11,944 nt of DNA from Chitinophagaceae bacterium (GCA_947468255.1 CANIMM010000069.1:1-11944), one strand, 5' to 3'. Counted from the first letter of the stretch, positions 1 to 7,219 are shown. A program made the numbers and translations. Notes: a model not told the origin generated them from the letters alone.

Positions 1-1
1 A

Positions 2-1207
2 GGTGGTGAACTTGAATTTTATATGAAGGGAGTCTTGGAAGCCTCCCTTCCCGCTGTGGAACTTGTTTTGGGCGGCGGTGCACCAGTTTATGAAAGGGAA
101 TATGCCCGTCCGCAGTACATGGATCAAATAGCAGCATTTGATGCAGCAACGATTCAACAACCTGCAAATCTTAAGGCGGTAGCGGAGCAATTAATTCAAA
201 TACCCAATATTGCCAGCAAGCGCTGGATATATACTCAATATGATAGTATGGTGGGTGCTGGCAGCTGCAGTACCAATGAACCAAGCGATGCAGCCATCGT
301 ACTGGCAAAGCCCACCAATAAAGGTCTTGCGCTTACCACCGATTGCAATAGCCGCTATGTATTTGCCGATCCTTACAAAGGGGCAATGATTGCAGTAGCA
401 GAGGCGGCAAGGAATATCGTTTGTAGTGGTGGTCAGCCCTTAGGTGTGACCAACTGTCTAAATTTTGGCAACCCCTACAATCCCGAGGTGTACTACCAAT
501 TTGTACATGCCATTAAGGGCATGGGAGAAGCTTGCGTAAAATTTGACACGCCCGTTACAGGAGGAAATGTAAGTTTTTACAACCAGTCTCCGGATGGCCC
601 TGTATACCCTACTCCTACCATTGGCATGGTGGGTTTACTAGACAATGTTAGCCAAAAAATGACCATGGATTTTAAAAATATCGGGGATTCTATTTATTTA
701 ATTGGCAATAGCAGCAACGATTTTAATTCATCGGAATATTTGCATAAAATACATGGGGTAGAATTTAGTCCGGCACCACATTTTGAATTGAATGAAGAAT
801 TTGATTTGCACCGGATAATTGAAAAACTAATCCAACATCAATTGGTAAGTTCTGCTCATGATGTAAGTGAAGGCGGAATATTTGTTACACTCACAGAAAG
901 TGGCTTCAACAGAAATCTTGGTTACCAAATCACCAGCAACAAAAACTTCCGCAAAGATGCTTGGCTTTTTGGAGAAGCGCAGAGTAGGGTAATCGTATCG
1001 GTAGCCCAACAGCAGGTGGCAGCCTTTGAAGCAAGTGTGAAGGCTTCCAATGTTAGCTTTGAAAAACTCGGATCCGTAACAGCTGGTGACATCCAAATTG
1101 ATAACGAAAACTGGGGTGATATTCAAGCATGGGGTAATAAATACGACCAAGCAATTGGAAATCTTTTAGCAGGCCATGAATCAGAACAAGCGTTGATTGC
1201 ACTTTAA
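2..1207 (+). CDS. purL: Phosphoribosylformylglycinamidine (FGAM) synthase, large subunit PurL, C-terminal part (5' end outside window)
   Basis: The gene is cut by the left edge: the frame is open from base 2, giving 401 residues before TAA, and the first in-frame ATG at 23 is internal. PurL catalyses the ATP-dependent conversion of FGAR to FGAM in cytoplasmic purine synthesis, using ammonia delivered by PurQ. The visible part begins near the middle of a small-type PurL (about 740 residues in the family). Family landmarks are DCNSRYVFADPYKGA, CSGGQPLGVTNCLNFGNP, the glycine-rich nucleotide-binding PVTGGNVSFYN and, in the last third, SSAHDVSEGGI. The protein ends after this domain without a fused glutaminase, so it is the split PurL/PurQ/PurS type, which agrees with the separate purS at 10646-10894. 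The catalytic His region lies outside the window. proC follows 47 bp downstream on the same strand, possibly cotranscribed. Confidence 0.95.
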   Translation, partial: GGELEFYMKGVLEASLPAVELVLGGGAPVYEREYARPQYMDQIAAFDAATIQQPANLKAVAEQLIQIPNIASKRWIYTQYDSMVGAGSCSTNEPSDAAIVLAKPTNKGLALTTDCNSRYVFADPYKGAMIAVAEAARNIVCSGGQPLGVTNCLNFGNPYNPEVYYQFVHAIKGMGEACVKFDTPVTGGNVSFYNQSPDGPVYPTPTIGMVGLLDNVSQKMTMDFKNIGDSIYLIGNSSNDFNSSEYLHKIHGVEFSPAPHFELNEEFDLHRIIEKLIQHQLVSSAHDVSEGGIFVTLTESGFNRNLGYQITSNKNFRKDAWLFGEAQSRVIVSVAQQQVAAFEASVKASNVSFEKLGSVTAGDIQIDNENWGDIQAWGNKYDQAIGNLLAGHESEQALIAL

Positions 1208-1254
1208 AAAATGTTACTTTACAAATAAAAATCAAACAACTAACAACAAATACC

Positions 1255-2049
1255 ATGAATAAAAAAATCGCCATTATTGGAGGTGGGAATTTGGGGACTG
1301 CAATTGCAGAAGGTTTGATAAAAAGTAAATTTTGCAAACCGGCTGACATCACCGTTACCAAAAGGAATACGGCTACCCTCAAACAGCTTGCTACCAAAGG
1401 GGTACAGGTAACATCAGACAATGCGATAGCCGTAAGAAATAGCGAATTGGTTATCCTGGCTATCAAGCCATTTCAAGTAAGTGAAGTGTTAAATGGATTA
1501 AAAAAAGAACTCACATCCAAACATATCTTGGTTTCGGTGGTAACCGGAGTACTCATGACAGAAATTGAAACAACCATTAAAAAGAAACTACCCGTTTTTA
1601 GGGCCATGCCTAATACAGCCATTGCCATACAGCAAAGCATGACTTGCATCAGTTATACCAATGCCGCTGATACCCAAATCAATTTTGTGAACGACTTGTT
1701 TTCCACACTGGGCAAAGTGACGATGATCAATGAAAAGTTAATGGATGCCGCTACTGTATTAGGTGCCTGTGGAACTGCCTATGCGATGCGTTACATACGC
1801 GCCAATATTCAGGGAGGTATTGAAATAGGATTTGATGCTACCACTGCTACGCTCATTGCAGCTCAAACAGTAAAAGGTGCGGCAGAATTGCTGTTACAAA
1901 ACGGCACTCACCCAGAGCAAGAAATCGATAAGGTAACCACGCCGAAAGGCTGCACCATTGCAGGACTCAATGAAATGGAGCACCAGGGATTCAGCTCCTC
2001 ACTGATTAAAGGAATTGCAACGAGTTATAATAAAATTGTAAAAGGCTAA
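1255..2049 (+). CDS. proC: Pyrroline-5-carboxylate reductase (ProC)
   Basis: This enzyme reduces 1-pyrroline-5-carboxylate to L-proline with NAD(P)H, the last step of proline synthesis in the cytoplasm. The 264-residue length is typical. The N-terminal Rossmann motif IGGGNLGTAIAEG (residues 8-20) binds the dinucleotide, followed by LAIKPFQVSEVL and RAMPNTAIAI, both family landmarks. The C-terminal dimerisation and substrate domain has GACGTAYAMRYIRA where many homologues have a GSGPAY-type motif, and TPKGCTIAGLNEME where many have PGGTT. From memory such variants occur in Bacteroidota, so I read them as lineage-typical rather than as damage. The start is ATG at 1255 with an A-rich upstream stretch and no Shine-Dalgarno sequence. 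It ends 25 bp from the convergent permease gene. Confidence 0.95.
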   Translation: MNKKIAIIGGGNLGTAIAEGLIKSKFCKPADITVTKRNTATLKQLATKGVQVTSDNAIAVRNSELVILAIKPFQVSEVLNGLKKELTSKHILVSVVTGVLMTEIETTIKKKLPVFRAMPNTAIAIQQSMTCISYTNAADTQINFVNDLFSTLGKVTMINEKLMDAATVLGACGTAYAMRYIRANIQGGIEIGFDATTATLIAAQTVKGAAELLLQNGTHPEQEIDKVTTPKGCTIAGLNEMEHQGFSSSLIKGIATSYNKIVKG

Positions 2050-2074
2050 AGAAAAACTTCGCAAGCCTATCCCC

Positions 2075-3160
2075 TCACCTTGCAGCTCGACGATAAAAAA
2101 CGTAGGCGAGCATCCCGAAAATAATATTAGGAAGCCAAGCAGCTAGAAAAGGAGTGAAATTACCTTTGGTGGCAAATACCAGTGAAAACCTACCTGATAA
2201 AATATAAAGCATACTTAGAATAACGCCAACGGCTAAATGAAAACCGCTGCCCCCCCTTACTTTTCTAGAAGCGAGACAAACACCAATCATCGACAATATA
2301 ATTACCGAAACAGGAATTGCATCCCGGTTATACCTTTCCACCAACAGGGAATTAATACCTTCGGAACCCCTCATCTCTTCCTTTTTAATCAGTTCCTTTA
2401 ATTCGGGAGTGGGAAGTCTGTCCTTTAAATACTCATCTTTTCTCAAATCAACCGGCTTGAAATTATAGCTCTTTAAAAGCGTTGTATAGCGCGTAAGGCT
2501 TTCCTTTTCATTGTGTAACGTACGTTCAAAGACATTACTCAGTTTCCACTTTTTTGAAGCCGTATCCCAAGTAATATTGTCCGCTCTAATATTATACCTA
2601 AGCCGGTTATTTTCAAATTTTTGAATAAAAAAACTATTACCCGTTTTTGAAGTCGTATCATAATATTTGATACCGGCATAGGAATTCGAATCCAATCTGA
2701 AATAATAATTCTGTGGAAATGACCTGGCATCTACGGGTGAATAGTCAACATACTTTGCTTCAAAAATCCCCCAGATTGCGTTGGCTCTTGGCAATACAAA
2801 CTGATATACCATCCAAAGGAAAATAGCTAAAAATACACTCCCAATCCAATAGGGAAAAAGAAAACGTCGGAAGCTGACACCACTGCTTAAAATGGCAATC
2901 ACCTCTGAACGGTCCGCCATCTTAGCTGTAAAAAATATAACCGCTATAAACACAAACAATGGAAATAGCATAGCATCAATGCGTGGAACAAGTCCAAAAT
3001 AATAATCGGTAATAATAGTGCTTACCGGCAACTTGGACTTTACAAAATCATTTGTTTTTTCGCTAATATCTATCACTACCACTAATGCAGTAAACAATAG
3101 CAAACAAAATAAAAAAGTAGTCAGGAATTTTTTCAGTATGTAGCTGTCTATTTTTTTCAT
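2075..3160 (-). CDS. LptF/LptG (YjgP/YjgQ) family LPS-export permease
   Basis: This is an inner-membrane permease of the LptF/LptG family, which with the LptB ATPase extracts lipopolysaccharide from the inner membrane and passes it to the periplasmic bridge. The 361-residue product starts MKKIDSYILKKFL, the usual family N-terminus. It has a first membrane helix at about residues 10-30, helices near 50-80 and 98-120 flanking a cytoplasmic segment (AKMADRSEVIAILSSGVSF, typical coupling region), a long periplasmic beta-rich domain (about 125-270), and three C-terminal helices ending in basic residues. The frame can be extended to a TTG at 3178, but ATG 3160 matches the family start and lies 15 bases after a TAGATTTG promoter-like box. 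tgt lies 102 bp upstream on the same strand. Whether it acts as LptF or LptG cannot be told from sequence alone. Confidence 0.92.
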   Translation of the reverse strand: MKKIDSYILKKFLTTFLFCLLLFTALVVVIDISEKTNDFVKSKLPVSTIITDYYFGLVPRIDAMLFPLFVFIAVIFFTAKMADRSEVIAILSSGVSFRRFLFPYWIGSVFLAIFLWMVYQFVLPRANAIWGIFEAKYVDYSPVDARSFPQNYYFRLDSNSYAGIKYYDTTSKTGNSFFIQKFENNRLRYNIRADNITWDTASKKWKLSNVFERTLHNEKESLTRYTTLLKSYNFKPVDLRKDEYLKDRLPTPELKELIKKEEMRGSEGINSLLVERYNRDAIPVSVIILSMIGVCLASRKVRGGSGFHLAVGVILSMLYILSGRFSLVFATKGNFTPFLAAWLPNIIFGMLAYVFYRRAAR

Positions 3161-3175
3161 TGAATGATATGAATA

Positions 3176-3183
3176 CAAATCTA
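3176..3183 (-). promoter_or_regulatory. Possible Bacteroidota -7 promoter box (TAGATTTG) for the LptF/G permease
   Basis: TAGATTTG on the minus strand matches the Bacteroidota sigma-A -7 consensus TAnnTTTG and lies 15 bases before ATG 3160. About 19 bases further upstream there is only a T-run, not a clear TTTG -33 element. If real, it would let the permease be transcribed independently of tgt. In AT-rich DNA such a match can occur by chance. Confidence 0.35.
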
Positions 3184-3262
3184 AACTAAATCAGGCAGCT
3201 TGAAAAATTGAGGTTCAAAGCAATTGGAAAAACAGTATGCCCTCTTTTATTACAAACAAGGC

Positions 3263-4402
3263 TTATAATCGCTGCTGTAAACGAACCACCATTTCAGATT
3301 TCCATTGACTAAAGTCACCAGCAACGATATGTTCCCTAGCTTGCTTCACCAACCAAAGATAAAAAGCTAAGTTATGTACACTCGCAATGGTAAGGCCCAA
3401 CATCTCCTTTGCCTTAATTAAATGTCGAACATACGCCTTACTATAATAATTACTTACCGCGCAATCGATTCCCTCATCAATCACCGAGAAATCTCTTTCC
3501 CACTTTTTGTTATCAATATTAATTACCCCATTGCTGGTAAATAACATAGCATTTCTGCCATTTCGGGTAGGCATTACGCAATCAAACATATCTATACCCA
3601 ATGCAATGCATTCTAAAATATTCCAGGGAGTGCCCACGCCCATAAGGTACCTAGGTTTTTGAGATGGTAAAATCTCACAGCAAAGCGCTGTAAAATCGTA
3701 CATCATTTCTATCGGCTCCCCTACACTTAAACCACCAATGGCATTGCCCGGTGCATTTCTCGAAGCAATCAATTCGCAGGAAGCAGTTCGCAAATCCTTA
3801 TAGGTACTGCCTTGCACAATCGGGAAAAGATTTTGCGAATAGCCATATTTATCGGGAGTTTCAGCAAAGCGCTGTATACATCGGTCGAGCCAGCGATGCG
3901 TAAGGTCCATACTTTTTTTTGCATAGGCATAATCACTGGGATAGGGAGGGCATTCATCGAAGGCCATAATAATATCCCCTCCAATAACACGCTGAATATC
4001 CATTACTTTTTCAGGGGTAAACAAATGCTTGCTCCCATCTATATGCGATTGAAAAATCACCCCTTCCTCATTTATCTTTCGATTATTGGCCAATGAAAAA
4101 ACCTGATACCCTCCACTGTCAGTTAATATGGGGTGATTCCAGCCCATAAATGAATGCAGCCCTCCTGCGGCCTCCAACGTTTCCAATCCTGGCCTTAAAA
4201 ACAAATGATAGGTATTGCCCAGTATAATCTTTGCTTTTACATCCTGTTCTAATTGTTGCTGGGTAACCGTTTTTACACTTCCGACAGTTCCTACGGGCAT
4301 AAAAATTGGCGTCTGTATTTCACCATGATCGGTTAAAATTCTAGCGGCCCTTGCCTTAGATAGGGCATCGGTATGTTGTAGTTCAAATTGAAGTGCTGCC
4401 AT
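3263..4402 (-). CDS. tgt: tRNA-guanine(34) transglycosylase (Tgt), with a degenerate zinc site
   Basis: Tgt exchanges guanine-34 for the queuosine precursor preQ1 in the anticodon of tRNAs for Asp, Asn, His and Tyr. The 379-residue TIM-barrel protein has the two catalytic aspartates: Asp95 in LTDSGGYQVFSL and Asp274 in DMFDCVMPTRNGRNAM. Substrate-binding landmarks are present too, including AFDECPPYP and GGLSVGEP. In the usual zinc subdomain the ligands are CxCxxC and a later His. Here those positions read Ile312, Cys314, Ser317 and His343 (IDCAVSNYYSKAY, then SVHNL), so two of four ligands are missing although the surrounding fold is well kept. The start is ATG at 4402 (MAALQFELQ); an in-frame TTG at 4435 would add 11 atypical residues and overlaps the promoter box. 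The LptF/G permease follows downstream. Confidence 0.96.
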   Translation of the reverse strand: MAALQFELQHTDALSKARAARILTDHGEIQTPIFMPVGTVGSVKTVTQQQLEQDVKAKIILGNTYHLFLRPGLETLEAAGGLHSFMGWNHPILTDSGGYQVFSLANNRKINEEGVIFQSHIDGSKHLFTPEKVMDIQRVIGGDIIMAFDECPPYPSDYAYAKKSMDLTHRWLDRCIQRFAETPDKYGYSQNLFPIVQGSTYKDLRTASCELIASRNAPGNAIGGLSVGEPIEMMYDFTALCCEILPSQKPRYLMGVGTPWNILECIALGIDMFDCVMPTRNGRNAMLFTSNGVINIDNKKWERDFSVIDEGIDCAVSNYYSKAYVRHLIKAKEMLGLTIASVHNLAFYLWLVKQAREHIVAGDFSQWKSEMVVRLQQRL

Positions 4403-4411
4403 AAAAATTGA

Positions 4412-4429
4412 CCCGCAATTGAAAGCGGG
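4412..4429 (-). promoter_or_regulatory. Short GC-rich hairpin in the tgt 5' leader
   Basis: On the minus strand CCCGC and GCGGG form a 5-bp all-GC stem around an 8-base loop (TTTCAATT), ending 9 bases before the tgt ATG and just after the proposed promoter box. It is the most GC-rich spot in the intergenic region. It could affect translation initiation, but there is no direct support for that, and it does not look like a preQ1 riboswitch. Confidence 0.3.
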
Positions 4430-4432
4430 GCA

Positions 4433-4440
4433 CAAAAATA
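4433..4440 (-). promoter_or_regulatory. Likely -7 promoter box (TATTTTTG) for tgt
   Basis: TATTTTTG on the minus strand is a full match to TAnnTTTG, 30 bases before the tgt ATG. A -33 TTTG is not evident; TTC lies 18 bases upstream. Transcription would begin near 4427, giving a leader of about 25 bases that contains the GC-rich hairpin. Confidence 0.5.
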
Positions 4441-4455
4441 TTGTTTATTTAATTA

Positions 4456-4527
4456 ATTGAACTGCCGCAGTTGCACAATGCAATTTTAAGTCGCTGGCAA
4501 CCTTAAATTGAACTGTAAGGCAATTTT
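4456..4527. repeat. Duplicated two-part motif ATTGAACTG...GCAATTTT with embedded palindromes
   Basis: ATTGAACTG occurs at 4456-4464 and 4507-4515, each followed by GCAATTTT at 4480-4487 and 4520-4527. The two halves are 15 bases apart in copy one and 4 in copy two. Copy one contains AACTGCcGCAGTT (4460-4472, 6-base arms around one C) and TTGCAcaaTGCAA (4471-4483). Copy two is framed by CCTTA...TAAGG (4501-4520). The block lies between two divergent promoters, so an operator role or a decayed duplication are both possible. Confidence 0.4.
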
Positions 4528-4573
4528 CTATAAGATTGACTCCCTAAAAAAGGACTAACCTTTCAATATCCCT

Positions 4574-4581
4574 TATTTTTG
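4574..4581 (+). promoter_or_regulatory. Likely -7 promoter box (TATTTTTG) for the glycosyltransferase gene
   Basis: TATTTTTG followed by C matches TAnnTTTG exactly. Only five bases separate it from the ATG at 4587, so transcription would start at or very near the start codon, producing a leaderless or nearly leaderless mRNA. No -33 TTG is visible at the expected spacing. Confidence 0.5.
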
Positions 4582-4586
4582 CATCT

Positions 4587-5720
4587 ATGAACCTATCTAA
4601 CTTTCTTCTGAACTGGCAGGAGATTATTTTCTTTTTATTATGTGGCATCACCTTCATTCAAATTTTCTATTACCTTTTTTTCTTTTCCCGATTATCTTTT
4701 TACCAGGCACCTATTAAAAACAATAGCCAAACCCATCCAGTTTCGGTTATTATTTGCGCCAGAGATGAAGCAGCTAATCTTGCTAAAAATCTTCCCGGCG
4801 CTTTGGTACAAGCATATTCAACTACCCACGAAGTAATTGTAGTGAATGACAATTCATTTGACGATAGCAAATACCTATTGGAAGAGTTTGAACGGAGTTT
4901 CAAACATTTGAAAGTAGTAGAATTAAAACAGGAAGCAATATTGATTCCAGGAAAAAAATTCCCACTGAGTGTGGGTATCAAGACTGCAAAATATGAGATT
5001 GTATTACTTACTGATGCTGATTGTGTTCCTGCAAGCGAACATTGGATAGAAAAAATGCAGGAAAGCTATGACGACGCTACCGAAATAGTATTAGGCTATG
5101 GTGCTTATCATAAAACAAAAGGGTTTCTCAATCGACTGATCCGATGGGAGACATTTCATACCGCTTTACAATACCTTAGCTATGCATTGGCTGGAAACCC
5201 ATATATGGGGGTCGGAAGAAACCTAAGTTATAAGAAAATTATTTTTTTTAGACACAAGGGATTTTCTGCATTCAATCATGTTGCCAGCGGAGATGATGAC
5301 CTATTCATTAACACAGCCGCAACCAAAAAAAATACCAGAATAAACATTTCGCCAGAAGCATTTACCTTAAGTGATTCACCCGTGTCCTGGAGTCAGTGGA
5401 TAACACAAAAAAGAAGACATTACAGTACAGCAAAGTACTACCGCCCGATACACCAATTTTTATTAGGCCTCTATTCCCTTTCACATTTTTTATTTTACCC
5501 TTTATTGATAGTTGCCCTTTGTTTTTATAACTGGCAATGGAGCCTGCTGGTTTTTTCCATTCGTTTTGTTATTCAGGTAATCACATTATATCCTGCCATG
5601 AAAAAGCTGAATGAAAAAGACCTATTCCCATTTTTCTTATTATTGGATGTTTGGATGTTTTTTTATTATTTCATCTTTTCCATTACTTTACTAATTAAAC
5701 CTCGATCGAGCTGGAAATAA
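4587..5720 (+). CDS. Membrane-anchored family 2 glycosyltransferase
   Basis: The 377-residue protein is predicted to transfer a sugar from a nucleotide-sugar donor to an envelope lipid or glycan; donor and acceptor are unknown. An N-terminal membrane helix (about residues 12-34) precedes the GT-A domain. That domain starts at PVSVIICARDEAANL (51-65) and includes VVNDNSFDDS, the metal-binding DxD in LLTDADC (Asp143, Asp145), the likely catalytic acidic cluster SGDDDLF (234-240) and QKRRH (274-278) in place of the Q/RxxRW motif of processive enzymes. Two to three hydrophobic C-terminal segments (about 291-315, 318-335 and 347-370) follow. Domain order resembles other Bacteroidota inner-membrane GT2 proteins. 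The -7 box five bases before the ATG supports this start. rsmG follows 59 bp downstream. Confidence 0.88.
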   Translation: MNLSNFLLNWQEIIFFLLCGITFIQIFYYLFFFSRLSFYQAPIKNNSQTHPVSVIICARDEAANLAKNLPGALVQAYSTTHEVIVVNDNSFDDSKYLLEEFERSFKHLKVVELKQEAILIPGKKFPLSVGIKTAKYEIVLLTDADCVPASEHWIEKMQESYDDATEIVLGYGAYHKTKGFLNRLIRWETFHTALQYLSYALAGNPYMGVGRNLSYKKIIFFRHKGFSAFNHVASGDDDLFINTAATKKNTRINISPEAFTLSDSPVSWSQWITQKRRHYSTAKYYRPIHQFLLGLYSLSHFLFYPLLIVALCFYNWQWSLLVFSIRFVIQVITLYPAMKKLNEKDLFPFFLLLDVWMFFYYFIFSITLLIKPRSSWK

Positions 5721-5746
5721 CTAGCTTTTCACTTTAAAAAACATAC

Positions 5747-5761
5747 TACTAAAATTTAGTA
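5747..5761. repeat. 15-base inverted repeat between the glycosyltransferase gene and rsmG
   Basis: TACTAAA and TTTAGTA are perfect 7-base arms around a single A, 18 bases before the rsmG start. The one-base centre makes a tight hairpin unlikely at full length, and no T-run follows. A protein-binding site is as plausible as a weak terminator, or it may be chance in AT-rich DNA. Confidence 0.3.
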
Positions 5762-5779
5762 CACCCGTCCAAAGAAAGT

Positions 5780-6394
5780 ATGAAAAAAATACAACAATAT
5801 TTCACAGATTTCACCCAAATTCAACTTCAACAATTGGGAGAGCTCAAGGGCTTATACAGTGAGTGGAACGAAAAAATAAATGTGATTTCACGAAAGGATA
5901 TGGATAATTTTTATGAACACCATGTTCTCCATTCGCTTGCTATTGCCACGCAGTTTGAATTTACTCCTGGCATGGAGATTATGGATTTGGGCTGTGGTGG
6001 CGGATTTCCGGGAATTCCACTGGCCATTTTTTTTCCTGACACCCAATTCCATTTGGTAGATAGCATTAATAAAAAGCTCAAAGTAGTCAATGAAGTAGCT
6101 GCAGCCATTGGTCTAAAAAATGTAAGCACCCAGCATTGCAGGGCCGAAGAAATTAAAAACAGAAAATTTGATGTAGTGGTTACCAGAGCCGTTGCCCCAC
6201 TCAAGGATCTTTGGTGGTGGAGCAAGCCATTATTGAAAAAAGGGAGCAAACCAAGCGGACTCATCTGCTTGAAAGGGGGAGATTTGGCGCAGGAAATCTT
6301 TGAAAGCGGCTGTAAACCAAGGATTTGGGAAATCGAAAAAATATTTGAGACACCCTTCTTTAAGGAGAAATTTTTATTACAAGTTGCCATATAA
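5780..6394 (+). CDS. rsmG: 16S rRNA (guanine527-N7)-methyltransferase RsmG
   Basis: RsmG (GidB) methylates N7 of G527 in the 530 loop of 16S rRNA using S-adenosylmethionine; loss of the enzyme gives low-level streptomycin resistance in several bacteria. The 204-residue length matches the family (E. coli about 207). Visible motifs are the N-terminal NVISRKDMDNFYEHHVLHS (34-52), the SAM-binding DLGCGGGFPGIPLAIFFP (69-86), HLVDSINKKLKVVNEVA and the RsmG-type VVTRAVAPL (133-141). ATG 5780 starts MKKIQQYF with no Shine-Dalgarno sequence upstream. It lies between an envelope glycosyltransferase and a response regulator, and is probably cotranscribed with the former. Confidence 0.95.
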   Translation: MKKIQQYFTDFTQIQLQQLGELKGLYSEWNEKINVISRKDMDNFYEHHVLHSLAIATQFEFTPGMEIMDLGCGGGFPGIPLAIFFPDTQFHLVDSINKKLKVVNEVAAAIGLKNVSTQHCRAEEIKNRKFDVVVTRAVAPLKDLWWWSKPLLKKGSKPSGLICLKGGDLAQEIFESGCKPRIWEIEKIFETPFFKEKFLLQVAI

Positions 6395-6405
6395 CCTTTT
6401 AAGCC

Positions 6406-6428
6406 AAAGGGCAATCTATACACCCTTT
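6406..6428 (+). terminator. Weak possible terminator hairpin after rsmG
   Basis: AAAGGG (6406-6411) and CCCTTT (6423-6428) can pair around an 11-base loop 12 bases after the rsmG stop. An alternative small stem ACCC/GGGT overlaps it. A TTTT occurs about 10 bases later rather than directly after the stem, so termination strength is doubtful. Confidence 0.25.
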
Positions 6429-6471
6429 AGGGTATTGTTTTCTATTAAATTTTGATTGAACTTCACATTTC

Positions 6472-7107
6472 ATGGATATATCAGTAACAATAGTAGAAGA
6501 TAATCAAGACATTCGGCATGCGCTTGAACAGATTATCGAAATGGCAGATGGTTATTCGCTTGCAGGTTCATACATTAATGGGGAGGAAGCCCTTATGCAA
6601 ATTCCGATAACTAAGCCGGCGATAGTTCTCATGGACATCAATTTAGGCGGCATCAATGGAATAGAGGTAGTAAAGCTGCTGAAAAAAAATATGCCGGAAG
6701 TCTTATTTATGATGTGCACCATTTATGAAGAAGATGAAAAAATTTTTGAAGCACTCAGAGCCGGTGCCAGCGGCTACATTCTTAAAAAAACAGCCCCCGA
6801 TAAATTACTAATAGCAATAAAAGAATTACAGGATGGCGGCTCTCCAATGAGCAGTCAGATCGCTAGAAAAGTAGTTACTCATTTTCAAAATACCTCGATA
6901 GATTCATCACTAAAAATCCCACTTGGTTTGCTGTCAACTCGAGAAAAAGAAATACTTGAAATGCTTTCGAAAGGATTGCTTTACAAAGAAATAGCTGTAC
7001 GAGTATTTATCAGTCCGCAAACTGTAAGAAAGCATGTGTACCATATTTACGAAAAGCTGCACGTAAGTAATAGAATTGAAGCAGTGAATGCTTTTTTTGG
7101 AAGATAA
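6472..7107 (+). CDS. NarL/LuxR-family two-component response regulator without an adjacent kinase
   Basis: The 211-residue protein is a DNA-binding response regulator. Its N-terminal receiver domain (about 1-125) has the acidic pair Glu9-Asp10, phosphoacceptor Asp55 in VLMDINL, Thr83 and Lys105 in YILKK, all expected for an active receiver. The C-terminal NarL-type helix-turn-helix (about 150-208) reads LLSTREKEILEMLSKG, then YKEIAVRVFISPQTVRKHVYHIYEKL. No histidine kinase lies in the window, so its partner must be encoded elsewhere; such stand-alone regulators are common in Chitinophagaceae and their relatives. ATG 6472 gives a standard N-terminus. Its targets cannot be inferred here. A GNAT gene converges on it across 112 bp that contains no convincing terminator. 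Confidence 0.93.
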   Translation: MDISVTIVEDNQDIRHALEQIIEMADGYSLAGSYINGEEALMQIPITKPAIVLMDINLGGINGIEVVKLLKKNMPEVLFMMCTIYEEDEKIFEALRAGASGYILKKTAPDKLLIAIKELQDGGSPMSSQIARKVVTHFQNTSIDSSLKIPLGLLSTREKEILEMLSKGLLYKEIAVRVFISPQTVRKHVYHIYEKLHVSNRIEAVNAFFGR

Positions 7108-7219
7108 ATTGTAGCACTTCATATGCTGTAAGGATTTTACAAGCCCTATACAAAAAATCTAAGTCCCACTCCTGCTCATCAATATATAGTCGATCCTGGA
7201 AAGCAATAATAGCATTGCG

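Noticed and set aside
827..1466. Minus-strand open frames across purL and proC (107 and 137 codons)
   Set aside because: They lie antisense to well-conserved genes, overlap each other, and their translations show no recognisable domain; they are coding shadows.
2043..2068. AGGCT/AGCCT pairing between convergent proC and the permease gene as a bidirectional terminator
   Set aside because: The stem is only 5 bp, the loop 16 bases, and no T-run follows on either strand.
3161..3178. Extension of the permease to an upstream TTG
   Set aside because: It adds six residues not typical of the family, and the region overlaps the promoter-like box; ATG 3160 gives the standard N-terminus.
4403..4435. 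Extension of Tgt to a TTG at 4435, and a preQ1 riboswitch in the tgt leader
   Set aside because: The extra residues are unlike the family and run through the GC hairpin and the promoter box. The leader lacks the conserved loop and A-rich tail of a preQ1 aptamer.
7203..7218. GCAAT/ATTGC hairpin just after the GNAT stop codon
   Set aside because: A 5-bp AT-rich stem with a 6-base loop and no proper T-run is too weak to call; the rest of the 112-bp convergent gap shows nothing else.
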